This document shows positions 1 to 7,691 of a DNA stretch of 57,478 nucleotides, in pieces. Numbering within the stretch: the stretch's first letter is position 1; each line of letters begins with the position of its first letter. Source of the stretch: Gammaproteobacteria bacterium (GTDB lineage Bacteria > Pseudomonadota > Gammaproteobacteria > DSM-19610); assembly GCA_026197075.1 (NCBI GenBank), contig JAPHQV010000007.1, forward strand, positions 1-57,478, given 5' to 3'. Both the position numbers and the translations under genes were made by a program. A model generated the notes under the pieces. It was not told the DNA's origin, made no database searches, and saw only the letters and a list, made by a program, of their open reading frames with translations.

Positions 1-57
1 AGCGGCCTCTGGCCGCGAATGGCCTGGCTGCCGGGCGGTTCGCGGCCAGAGGCCGCT
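1..57. repeat. REP-like perfect inverted repeat
   Basis: The arm AGCGGCCTCTGGCCGCGAA (1-19) recurs as its exact reverse complement at 39-57 with a 19-nt loop. It sits about 100 bp upstream of the tmRNA gene. Similar GCGGCC-type palindromes are common intergenic repeats in gammaproteobacteria. The left edge may extend beyond the window. Confidence 0.75.
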
Positions 58-141
58 CCTACAGACCCCTTGAAATCCTCCTGCCCCGCCCCGATTCATG
101 GAGTTACAGCCGGGACGGGGAACTTTTCCCTCCCGCTGTGG

Positions 142-147
142 TATAAA
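142..147 (+). promoter_or_regulatory. Candidate -10 box of the tmRNA gene
   Basis: TATAAA lies 11 nt before the mature 5' end of the tmRNA. That leaves room for a short leader to be removed by RNase P. I see no convincing -35 hexamer at the expected distance, so this is a tentative call. Confidence 0.4.
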
Positions 148-250
148 GTAACAGTACTGGGGGCGACATGGTTTCGACGTGGGTTGCGAAACCCCAGGTG
201 CATGCCGAGGTGCAGTTCACCTTCGTAAAACAAACTGCAAACTTATAGTT

Positions 251-283
251 GCCAACGACGACAACTACGCACTCGCTGCTTAA
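251..283 (+). other. tmRNA proteolysis-tag reading frame
   Basis: The resume codon GCC is followed by codons for NDDNYALAA and TAA, giving the tag ANDDNYALAA. The final LAA is the usual ClpXP/ClpAP recognition end. The upstream TATAGTT matches the region that positions the resume codon in other tmRNAs. Confidence 0.9.
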
Positions 284-504
284 AACCCAGTAGGGTGCCG
301 TCAGACTGGGGCCGTGCTTATGCGCCCAGACCCTGGCGTCGATTCTCATAAGCTCGCGAGGAAGCTTGTCCGGGGCGGAATCGTTAAAACCTTACCGGGA
401 TCGCCCAGCGTTTTCCCTGCCCGTCGGGTAGCGCTGGGTTAAATAAATAGACGCGGATAAGCATGTAGAGCCGAAGGCAGAGGACTTGCGGACGCGGGTT
501 CGAT

Positions 505-774
505 TAACACAATGGTCGCCACGGGGAGTGATCCCCGTTGGAAAAGAGGGCTCATACGGTGAACGCTACAGGACAGGGGTCCCAAGCCAACGCCGTCCGG
601 TGAAGGGGAAACCCGTAAGCCGGCTAGAGACTCATAGGCTCCTAACGAGCATGGCTCCATGGAGTACTAGGGTGGATCACTGCCAGGGGGCAAGGATCCA
701 CAACACGCCCTCCCCTGCCGGCAACGGCAGGTGAAGGAATAGTCCAGCCCTGGATGAAAATCCGGGAACAGCTG
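505..774 (+). mobile_element. Group I intron in the tmRNA T-loop
   Basis: This is the 270-nt insert between tmRNA T-loop positions. Features that fit a group I intron: the 5' exon ends in U (504) and the intron ends in G (774). A possible internal guide GTCG (515-518) can pair with exon CGAU, with a U-G pair at the splice site. Hairpin ACGGGG/CCCCGT (521-538) looks like P2. GACT (629-632) can pair with AGTC (741-744) as P7, within the typical AGAGACT and AATAGTCC core elements. A GAAA-capped hairpin (749-766) looks like P9. It carries no ORF. Splicing is required for a functional tmRNA; self-splicing is inferred. Confidence 0.88.
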
Positions 775-795
775 TCCCGCCGCCTCCACCAAACC

Positions 796-832
796 AAAAC
801 CCCTGGCCGGTTTCCGGCCAGGGGTTTTTTAT
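796..832 (+). terminator. Rho-independent terminator of tmRNA
   Basis: AAAACCCCTGGCCGG (796-810), loop TTT, then the perfect complement (814-828), running into a T tract. It begins 4 nt after the encoded CCA and so separates the tmRNA transcript from the downstream endonuclease ORF. Confidence 0.93.
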
Positions 833-836
833 TGTC

Positions 837-1346
837 TTGCCGGCGGGATATAGTGGGTGCCAGAGACGGAACCTCGAGGCATCACATGGACGTAAAGCAA
901 CTTGGCAGGCTGATGCGGCCTACATCGACGGCCTGATCGACGGCGAAGGCACAATCACCCTGAGCCGCAAACATCGCAATGAAAACCGCCAACTAGCCAT
1001 CACCATCAGCAATACGGAAAGGCAGCTCCTCGATTTCGTGCTGGATACCGTTGGTGCCGGCAAGATCACGGGCAAGCGCACCACCCGCCCCAACCATATA
1101 CCCAGCTTTACTTATGCAATCTACAACCGTCAAGCCCTGCAACTCCTGGCACAGATTCATCTCCATCTGCGAACCTACAAGTCTGAACGAGCCTCACTCA
1201 TCCTCAGCAAGTACCTCAAATTGACCCCACGCAACGGGAAATACACCGACGCGCTTCGCCAAGAGCGCGAGCAATTTGAGAATGCGGTTCTGAATTTGAA
1301 ACCAGGGCTACCTCGGGACATTCTTCAATCCAAAACAACTGCATGA
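837..1346 (+). CDS. LAGLIDADG homing endonuclease, free-standing next to intron
   Basis: The protein of at most 169 residues has one LAGLIDADG motif (YIDGLIDGEGTI, about residues 28-39). Its C-terminal half (SKYLKLTPRNGKYT, then basic/acidic residues) looks like group-I-intron-associated endonucleases. Single-motif members act as homodimers that cut intronless target sites and promote intron homing. Unusually, the gene is not inside the intron: it begins just after the tmRNA terminator. The only in-frame start before the motif is TTG at 837. An ATG at 886 is in another frame, so either a weak start, a frameshift or decay is possible. There is no clear ribosome-binding site. The family is confident; activity is not. 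Confidence 0.8.
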   Translation: MPAGYSGCQRRNLEASHGRKATWQADAAYIDGLIDGEGTITLSRKHRNENRQLAITISNTERQLLDFVLDTVGAGKITGKRTTRPNHIPSFTYAIYNRQALQLLAQIHLHLRTYKSERASLILSKYLKLTPRNGKYTDALRQEREQFENAVLNLKPGLPRDILQSKTTA

Positions 1347-1599
1347 CTTGGTCCGACCCTACCTCACCCTCACGACACCCGCATGATCCTGAGCGGCGGA
1401 CTGCTCTCGGTCTCGCCGGTCTGGCGCGGGGAAATCGTGATTCATAACCGTTGCGACCGGCTTCGTCACTCCGGTGCCTGGCCGGTCGCCGGGAACTTCC
1501 CGTGCCGTACCCAGCCATGATGGCCAAGCCGGGGCTTGGCGTTCGGGCCAGGTTTGAACTATGGTTACGATTCACGCACGGATGGGGGGGGGGATCTCA

Positions 1600-2994
1600 A
1601 TGGAGCATGATGACGCGGGCGCCGATCATTCCCGGCGCCACTTCCTGAAACAGGTCGGCGGCATCGCCGTTGGGGCCATTGCCCTCGGCGCCTGCAGCGA
1701 CGAACAGAACACCAACCTCGGCACAGCTGCGACGGCAACCGCCTCGCCCCTCCCGTCCCGCTATCGCTTCATTCCCCTGATACCGGGCAGTGGCGCGCCG
1801 GGCCTGCCGGGCAATTTCGAGCTCTCGCCCCTGGTCATGCTCAACAACAGCGGCATGCTGCTGCTCTATGGTGTGACCGGCGAACGCTACGGACTGTACG
1901 CGTTCGACCTGGACTTCGGGTCCGAGCAACCGGCACCGCGGGAACCAGCCAGGACCATCCTGCTCACGGGAACCGAACTCGCCGACGGCCGGCGCATCGA
2001 CAGTATCGACACCGTGGACCTCAACGATCACGGCAGCATCGCCCTGGTGCTTGGCACCGATGGTGAAATCTCCACGGACCGGCTCGCCCTCATGGGACCT
2101 GGCGTCTACCTGTCGCGGGAACGCACCGCCTTCGAGCCGCTGGTGCGTTTCGGTGACCCGCTGCCCGACAGCGAAGGCCGCTTCGGTGGCGTGTTCGGCG
2201 ACCTCACCTTGCACAACGAGGACAACCTGCTGCTGTCCGCCATGTACGCGGCGCGCGACCAGGAGCGGCTGACGCCCGCCGACACGGTGTTTTCCGGGCT
2301 GTTCCACCTGCCCTCCGCGCGCCTGGACGGTGCGCGCGGCCTCGTCAACAGCACCACCCTGCTGCGCGGTACGAAGCGCAGTATCTCCGGCTTCGGACTG
2401 GTGGATATGGCGGAAAGCGGTGAATACGCAGCCCAGGTGTTCGCGTCGAGGCCGGACGAGGCCCTGGGTGCGTTGATGCGCAACGAAGCGGATCCCTCCG
2501 CCGCCAGCTATGTCATCGGCAGCTCCGTCCGGGCGGCGCGCGGCACCATCAACCTGTTTGGTGCCGGCGCCGTCCCGAACCGGCCGGCAGGCGAAGTCTA
2601 TTTCGGGCCGCGCGTGACCAGCGATGGTCGACGCGCCATGGTGGAGCACTATGCCGACGGACAGGCCGTGCTGTACCTGGGCGATGTGGTGGTGGCACGC
2701 ACCGGTACCACCTCGCCGCTCGGCAACCCCATCCGGGGACTGTCGGCGCCGGTCACCGGACCCGACGGCCTGCTGTTCTTCCTGCTCACGCTCGAATCGG
2801 GATTCGAGATCTGTGTCACCAACGGCAAGGACACGGCCACCATCCTGGCCTCCGGCCAGCAGGTCGGTGACAGAAGGATCGTCACCGCCACGCTCGGCTA
2901 TCACTCGGACCAGGCCGACCGCGAGGCACGCCTGGCCTTCTACGCCGAGTTCGACGATGGCAGCAATGCCGTGGTCGTCGGCGTACCGTCCTAG
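1600..2994 (+). CDS. Tat-exported lipoprotein, NxxG-repeat/propeller-like
   Basis: This is a 464-residue exported protein of unknown function. The start at 1600 (GTG-less, after a G-rich stretch) gives the cleanest N-terminus: SRRHFLK is a Tat motif, followed by a hydrophobic segment and the lipobox LGAC, so the mature protein is probably a lipid-anchored folded domain. The body is beta-rich with recurring motifs of the form LNNSGMLLLYG, LNDHGSIALVL and AESGEYAAQVF. These resemble the tandem NxxG repeats of choice-of-anchor proteins and suggest a propeller-like fold. A longer ORF begins at 1561 but would bury the signal. It is followed after 12 bp by the next gene and probably shares its transcript. 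Confidence 0.75.
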   Translation: MEHDDAGADHSRRHFLKQVGGIAVGAIALGACSDEQNTNLGTAATATASPLPSRYRFIPLIPGSGAPGLPGNFELSPLVMLNNSGMLLLYGVTGERYGLYAFDLDFGSEQPAPREPARTILLTGTELADGRRIDSIDTVDLNDHGSIALVLGTDGEISTDRLALMGPGVYLSRERTAFEPLVRFGDPLPDSEGRFGGVFGDLTLHNEDNLLLSAMYAARDQERLTPADTVFSGLFHLPSARLDGARGLVNSTTLLRGTKRSISGFGLVDMAESGEYAAQVFASRPDEALGALMRNEADPSAASYVIGSSVRAARGTINLFGAGAVPNRPAGEVYFGPRVTSDGRRAMVEHYADGQAVLYLGDVVVARTGTTSPLGNPIRGLSAPVTGPDGLLFFLLTLESGFEICVTNGKDTATILASGQQVGDRRIVTATLGYHSDQADREARLAFYAEFDDGSNAVVVGVPS

Positions 2995-3006
2995 GAGGCT
3001 GCACAC

Positions 3007-4089
3007 ATGGCACAACTCAAAAAGACGCGACTCGGCACCTCGGACATTCCCGGCGACATCTGCGGCCAGGGCCTCGCGCTGTTTCCAAAGATCGGCACGC
3101 TGCGCGCCGGTGTGTCGGCCGGCCAGAAACCCGTCAAGCTCATCGATGTCAATCCGAGCGTCTGGGTGGCGAGCCTCGAGTTCTCGTTCACCAATACCGT
3201 CAAGACCGGCATCTGCGGCCCCGGCTACGGCGTGCGCTTCGACCTCGAGGGTGAAACCGACGCGACGCAGGGAAAATTCAAGGTATCGGACGATTCCGCC
3301 GCCGCCGGATTTTTCGTCGGGCATGCCGTCGAACCAAAACTGAAAATCAATTTCCGGGCCTTCGGCAAGGAACTGGCCAAGGCCAGCGTCGGCAAGGAGA
3401 TCGACCTGATCGAGCTCCTGATCGACATCATCCGTCAACTGCTCGCCGACAGCACCGATGACGGCAAGGTGGAGAAGGGGGAGAAGACCGACCAGGGCGG
3501 CGTGAAGGTCGGGCTCTGGGGCATGTACGACCAGGGCTTCGGCAAGCTCGCCTCGGCGGGGAAGATGACGGTCACGCCCAGCTACGACTTCCCCGTCGAC
3601 ATCGCCAGCAAACTCGGCTGGCTGGGGCCGCTGCTCAAATCGCTGCGCAAGGTGGGCGCGAAACTCACCTTCGGGCCGGGCCTCAGCGTAATGGTACCGG
3701 TGACCATCCGGCTCAATGGCGTGCAGCACGGGGAAACCCGCTACGCCCCGCTGAGCTTCGCGAACGGCGAATACACGGGCCAGGCACAGCCGCCCGAACC
3801 ACGAACCCACGCCGTGAGCGCGCAACTCGTCCATGAACCGGGGTTCGATATCGGCCTCTACCTGTTCGTCTCCCTGAAGGCGGGCAAATGGTTCAAGGTC
3901 GGCAATCAGACGCCCAAGTTGCCGCTGCTACAGATCATGGGCATCGCGAAATACGTGACCGCCGGCCCCTACTACAACTGTCTTCAGAACGACGAGGGCG
4001 CGCAGCAGGTCGGCACGACGGGATGCGGCGCCGCGGCCGCCCTGGACGACATCGAGGTCGTGCTGGACCCGCAACCCTTCGAGGCATGA
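3007..4089 (+). CDS. Conserved-looking protein of unknown function
   Basis: I do not recognise this 360-residue protein. It has no signal peptide or membrane segment. Charged helical stretches occur near residues 130-165 and a GKVEKGEKTDQGG linker follows. The rest looks beta-rich and glycine-containing, and there are five or so cysteines (CGQG, CGPG, CLQND, TGCGA). AGGAGG lies close upstream of the ATG (about 2992-2997). It lies 12 bp after the Tat lipoprotein gene and overlaps the next start by 4 bp (ATGA), so the three genes are probably translationally coupled. Confidence 0.7.
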   Translation: MAQLKKTRLGTSDIPGDICGQGLALFPKIGTLRAGVSAGQKPVKLIDVNPSVWVASLEFSFTNTVKTGICGPGYGVRFDLEGETDATQGKFKVSDDSAAAGFFVGHAVEPKLKINFRAFGKELAKASVGKEIDLIELLIDIIRQLLADSTDDGKVEKGEKTDQGGVKVGLWGMYDQGFGKLASAGKMTVTPSYDFPVDIASKLGWLGPLLKSLRKVGAKLTFGPGLSVMVPVTIRLNGVQHGETRYAPLSFANGEYTGQAQPPEPRTHAVSAQLVHEPGFDIGLYLFVSLKAGKWFKVGNQTPKLPLLQIMGIAKYVTAGPYYNCLQNDEGAQQVGTTGCGAAAALDDIEVVLDPQPFEA

Positions 4090-5150
4090 CCCGTACCCTG
4101 CGCCTGACGTCCGCGGACGCGGTGATCGATGCCCTCGGCACCGATCACCCGGCCGTGCGCCTCAAGGTGACGCTCGCCATCGGCGAACAACCCGAGCTGC
4201 TAGCACGCTATGGTGCCGAGGGCGCGGACACTATCGTCAGGACACTCTGGGAACGGCTGCAGGCCGAGCCTGACGCCACGGTCCGCCAGGGCCTGCTGCA
4301 CGCCCTGCGACAGCTGCCGCACGAGGCCGTGGTCGCGCACTGCACCGACATCCTGGACCGACCCGACCATGCGCTGGCCGTGGCGGCGGCCACCGTGCTG
4401 GCCGGCCATGCAGACGACAGGCTGCCCGTTGCGCTGCGCCTGCGGGTGCGCCTGCTGGCTGGTGATGATGACGCCATCGCGGCATCGCTCGATGCCGGGT
4501 ATGCAGAGGCCTGGCTTGACGAACTGGCCGGGCCGTACGGCCCGCTGGCGCGGCAGCGGCTCGCGCCTTTCCCCACCCGCGCGCTCGAACTGCTCGCACC
4601 GCACCTGGCGCAACTCGCGCCGGAAGGACAGGCCTGGCTCGTCTCCCTCCTCAATGCCACGACGCTCACCGACCAGACCGGTCTGCTCGACGCGGCCCTG
4701 GCCAGCCAACAGGTCCCGGTACTGGTGGCGGCACTGCGACTGTGCGCGGAACAATCCGTGCCTGAAGCCACTCTCGTCCGCGCGCTGGCGCTCGGCGAAC
4801 ACGCGCATCCGGATGTGCGACTGGCCGCCTGCCGACTGCCGATAACCGCAGCGCTGCGCAGCGAACGCTATGGGAACGAACGCGATAGCCGGGTACGGGC
4901 CGCGCTGCTGCGGGACGTGGACGCAGGTACAGCCGAGGGATTCGCGCTGCTCATCGCGGCACTGGAAAACGGCGGCTGGCGTGAACGCACGGCAGCCGTG
5001 GAGGCATGCGTCGCGCACGGCACGCCGGTCATCCCGCGCCTGCGACAGGCCGCGCGGCAACATACGGGCGCCTGCCGGGCGGCGGCCAGCCAGGCGCTGC
5101 TGCGACTCGGAGACGAGACGTGGCTGGAGGCGGCGGCGTTCAGCGATTGA
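4086..5150 (+). CDS. HEAT-repeat protein
   Basis: This 354-residue protein is alpha-helical and alanine/leucine-rich. It is built of repeated units of about 30-40 residues such as HPAVRLKVTLAIGE, DATVRQGLLHALRQLP, HPDVRLAACRLP and DSRVRAALLRDV, which is the HEAT-type signature used as a protein-binding scaffold. No signal peptide is visible, so it is likely cytoplasmic. The ATG at 4086 overlaps the stop of the previous gene. Its last 11 bp overlap the convergent phosphorylase-like lipoprotein gene. The partner is unknown. Confidence 0.78.
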   Translation: MTRTLRLTSADAVIDALGTDHPAVRLKVTLAIGEQPELLARYGAEGADTIVRTLWERLQAEPDATVRQGLLHALRQLPHEAVVAHCTDILDRPDHALAVAAATVLAGHADDRLPVALRLRVRLLAGDDDAIAASLDAGYAEAWLDELAGPYGPLARQRLAPFPTRALELLAPHLAQLAPEGQAWLVSLLNATTLTDQTGLLDAALASQQVPVLVAALRLCAEQSVPEATLVRALALGEHAHPDVRLAACRLPITAALRSERYGNERDSRVRAALLRDVDAGTAEGFALLIAALENGGWRERTAAVEACVAHGTPVIPRLRQAARQHTGACRAAASQALLRLGDETWLEAAAFSD

Positions 5151-6816
5151 GCGGCGCCACCGGCCAGGCCGTACGCACCGCGTACACCGCCAGGCTCGCG
5201 GCCGTGTCCGCCGCAACCTCGGGCGCCGCCCCGGCCTCGCCCGCGACCTTGTGGATCCCCTGGATGCTCAGCAGACCCATGGACGCGCCCTGTCCCTGCC
5301 GGATGGCAACGGCGCGGGCCACGAGCCCCGATTCCAAATCGATGGCGATGGTGCGCCCGTTGAGCCCGCGGATGGCGTTCGCCGTGTCCCGTTCGTCCCG
5401 GCCAAGGGGTAGCGGCGAGGTGGCCAGGGCACCGAGCTTCACCTGCGGCCGATCTCCGGGCGCCGACGACCAGTCCTCCGGCAGGATCTGGATCGCGGCC
5501 AGCAAGGCCCTGGAACCGCGGTGGGCATCGTCGCGGTGCGCCAGCACCGCCCCGCCTTCCCGACTGAACGGCCAGACCATGCGCGCGACGGCCGCATCCC
5601 CCGTCCGCAGTGGCGCAAGGCCCAGCGCCAGGTCGCAGACGACGACGTAACGCGGCTGCCAGCGCTCCAGCAAGGCCCCGATGTCATCCGGATCCAAGGT
5701 GTCCGGCAGGCGCAGGGCCGCGACCCGGTAGGCCCCGCCATAGCGGTCCGAGGGCAGGCTGCCCTCCACGTACGACGCGCCCGGCGTATGGTTGCCGATG
5801 CGCGCGGCCACGGCGGCAAAGGCCTCGTCGGCGAGGCTCAGGAACAGGATGTCCACACCGCCGCCCCTGTGCGTCGGGGCCACAGGCTCCGGCAAGCCCT
5901 GGCGCAGCAATGCGCTGGTGAACGCGGCGACACTGTCCGCCGCGTAGCGTTTCCATTTTTCCCGGTCGGGCTTGTCGCCGAAGCGCGCGGGCTCCGCCGG
6001 TATATCGGAGATACCCCGCAGCATCAGCACGCCCGGTGCATCGGGCAGTTCGCGCAACAGCTCGGCGGCGGCCAGCGCGCCAACGCCTTCCATCTCCACG
6101 GAGTCGATACCCGGAAAGGCCGCACTGACCTGCTGCATGTAGCCGGATCCAAGCAGCTTGATCACCTTGTTGCCGGATGCAGTGATGCCGACGATGGCCC
6201 GCGGCGCGACGTCCGGCTCCGGCGCCGACACCCGGATATGTTCCTGCCAGCCCGTCGGCAGCGCGGCGGCCGCCCGCAGGAGGGCTTCGTCGGGCCGGAA
6301 GAGCCAGTCCTGGCGCGGCAGGAACTCCTGCTCCAGCGCCCCGTATTCGTAGCCCCAGAGCGCTTCGGAGATCACTACGTCGCCGCGCCTCACCCGCTCC
6401 GGCATGCCGCCGGCGACTCCGACGAGCAGCAGATGCTCAGGCTGCCAGTGCCGTGCGGTCTGCAGGACAGCCAGCGCCCCGGACGTGGTGCCGGCCTCGC
6501 CGGCCAGGGCGATGACGATGCGTAGTGGCGTCCGGCCGCCGGGGCGATCCAGCTCCGCGTGCGTCCAGCCGAACAGATTGGTCTGCCGGGACGCGGCGGG
6601 CGCGGGCAGGATACGGTCCATATGGGCAAGCAGGGCCCGGTATTCTTCGGGAATGACCGTGACGATCGCGACATCGATCCCCCCGTCCCGCGACGCGGTG
6701 GCCTGCGGGCCGGTGCCGGGTATGACGGTCTCCGTGTCAGGATCTGCGCAAGCCACGATGGTCAGCGCCAGCAGCCCGGACAGCACGAGGCGGTATGGCA
6801 GAACGGGCAGTTGCAT
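5140..6816 (-). CDS. Lipoprotein with two tandem phosphorylase-superfamily domains
   Basis: This is a 558-residue exported protein. The signal peptide ends in the lipobox VACAD. Residues of about 47-310 form a purine/uridine phosphorylase-fold domain: IALAGEAGTTSGALAVL, LVGVAGGMPERVRRGDVV, and the nucleoside-site-like VEMEGVGALAAAEL followed by RGISDI. Residues of about 320-558 look like a second, degenerate copy, with GALATSPLPLG, AIDLESGLVARAVAIRQG and GLLSIQGIHKV at equivalent places. Family members act on nucleosides in the cytoplasm, so a lipid-anchored, apparently two-domain version is unusual. GGAG stands 8 nt before the start. The substrate is unknown, and the second domain may be non-catalytic. 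Confidence 0.8.
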   Translation of the reverse strand: MQLPVLPYRLVLSGLLALTIVACADPDTETVIPGTGPQATASRDGGIDVAIVTVIPEEYRALLAHMDRILPAPAASRQTNLFGWTHAELDRPGGRTPLRIVIALAGEAGTTSGALAVLQTARHWQPEHLLLVGVAGGMPERVRRGDVVISEALWGYEYGALEQEFLPRQDWLFRPDEALLRAAAALPTGWQEHIRVSAPEPDVAPRAIVGITASGNKVIKLLGSGYMQQVSAAFPGIDSVEMEGVGALAAAELLRELPDAPGVLMLRGISDIPAEPARFGDKPDREKWKRYAADSVAAFTSALLRQGLPEPVAPTHRGGGVDILFLSLADEAFAAVAARIGNHTPGASYVEGSLPSDRYGGAYRVAALRLPDTLDPDDIGALLERWQPRYVVVCDLALGLAPLRTGDAAVARMVWPFSREGGAVLAHRDDAHRGSRALLAAIQILPEDWSSAPGDRPQVKLGALATSPLPLGRDERDTANAIRGLNGRTIAIDLESGLVARAVAIRQGQGASMGLLSIQGIHKVAGEAGAAPEVAADTAASLAVYAVRTAWPVAPLNR

Positions 6817-6986
6817 GATGCACTCCGTTTGGTGTCAGCGGCCGGTTGGTGTCACGAACCTGTAGCGGACAGCCGACGGCGATCCGCCGGTTGCACGGGC
6901 ACGATACTCCGAAGCAGGACAGCAGGTCCACCGTATGCAGGCGCACCAACATCTGCTTCTGCATGGGGTCGAGACAAGTCCCGCAA

Positions 6987-7541
6987 CTACCTTCCGATCA
7001 GATTGAGAAACTCGGTCCGCGTGCGGTGATTATCGCGGAAGGTGCCGATCATCATCGAGGTGACCGTTTCCGAATGCTGTTTTTCGATGCCGCGCATCAT
7101 CATACACAGATGCGCGGCCTCGATCACGACCCCCACGCCTTCGGCACCGGTGGCTTCCTGGATGGCGTGGGCGATCTGGGTGGTCAACTGTTCCTGTATC
7201 TGCAAGCGACGCGCATACATGTCCACGATACGTGCGATCTTTGACAAGCCGATCACCTTGCCCTGCGGAAGATAGGCCACGTGTGCCTTTCCGATGAAGG
7301 GCAGCAGGTGATGCTCACACAAGGAGTACAGCTCGATATTCTTGACGATCACCATCTGGTCGTTGTCGGAGGGAAACACCGCCCCGTTGATCACATCGTC
7401 CAGGTTCTGTTGATAGCCGCGGGTCAGAAACGCAATCGCCTTGGCTGCGCGTTCCGGGGTCTTCTTCAGTCCCTCGCGGTCGGGATCGTCGCCGATGCAT
7501 TCAATGATTTTTCGGTAGCTGTTGGTGAAATCCTCGATCAT
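6987..7541 (-). CDS. folE: GTP cyclohydrolase I
   Basis: The 184-residue enzyme converts GTP to dihydroneopterin triphosphate, the first step of tetrahydrofolate and pterin synthesis. It is a toroidal homodecamer with catalytic zinc. The signature is clear: [10 protein letters not shown] (zinc Cys and His), the active-site run [14 protein letters not shown], and AHLCMMMRG with the second zinc Cys. The length is typical of the short bacterial form. AAGGA lies 9 nt before the ATG. The gene is divergent from the DUF2868 gene across a 150-bp spacer. Confidence 0.97.
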   Translation of the reverse strand: MIEDFTNSYRKIIECIGDDPDREGLKKTPERAAKAIAFLTRGYQQNLDDVINGAVFPSDNDQMVIVKNIELYSLCEHHLLPFIGKAHVAYLPQGKVIGLSKIARIVDMYARRLQIQEQLTTQIAHAIQEATGAEGVGVVIEAAHLCMMMRGIEKQHSETVTSMMIGTFRDNHRTRTEFLNLIGR

Positions 7542-7691
7542 GCGGGCGTGTCCTTTTGCAAGCGTTCAGGATGGAGCTTAAACCGATTGCTCACCACGAA
7601 TCCAGCCACACGACAAGGGGTCCTTGCCCTGCGATATACTTGGACAACGACAAGCTTTAGACTGCCGTAAAAGCCTGATCCCCGGGAATCG

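Larger units (their letters stand above)
159..791 (+). ncRNA. ssrA: tmRNA (SsrA), interrupted by a group I intron
   Basis: tmRNA rescues stalled ribosomes and adds a degradation tag with SmpB. The 5' acceptor strand GGGGGCG (159-165) is followed by the conserved ACATGGTTTCGACG. It pairs with CGCCTCC (781-787), including the G3-U pair typical of alanine-accepting tmRNA, and CCA is encoded at 789-791. The tag frame at 251-283 reads ANDDNYALAA and then stop. The T-stem strand GCGGG (494-498) and loop TTCGAT (499-504) are separated from the loop's last T (775) and CCCGC (776-780) by a 270-nt insert. Removing 505-774 gives 346 + 17 = 363 nt and restores a 7-nt T-loop, the same length as E. coli tmRNA. 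The exact splice sites are inferred from this fit and from the intron ending in G. Confidence 0.95.

Noticed and set aside
494-505. Start of a tRNA gene (GGTTCGATT)
   Set aside because: The motif is the T-arm of the tmRNA. No cloverleaf forms around it, and no other tRNA-like T-arm was noticed in the window.
754-936. ORF spanning the intron 3' end, tmRNA 3' end and terminator
   Set aside because: It crosses a splice site, the mature CCA end and a terminator. It is a chance frame.
1597-3834. 745-codon open frame on the minus strand
   Set aside because: It lies opposite two plausible genes with signal peptides and good starts. Its translation is Gly/Ala/Arg/His-rich with no domain, as expected of an antisense frame in high-G+C DNA.
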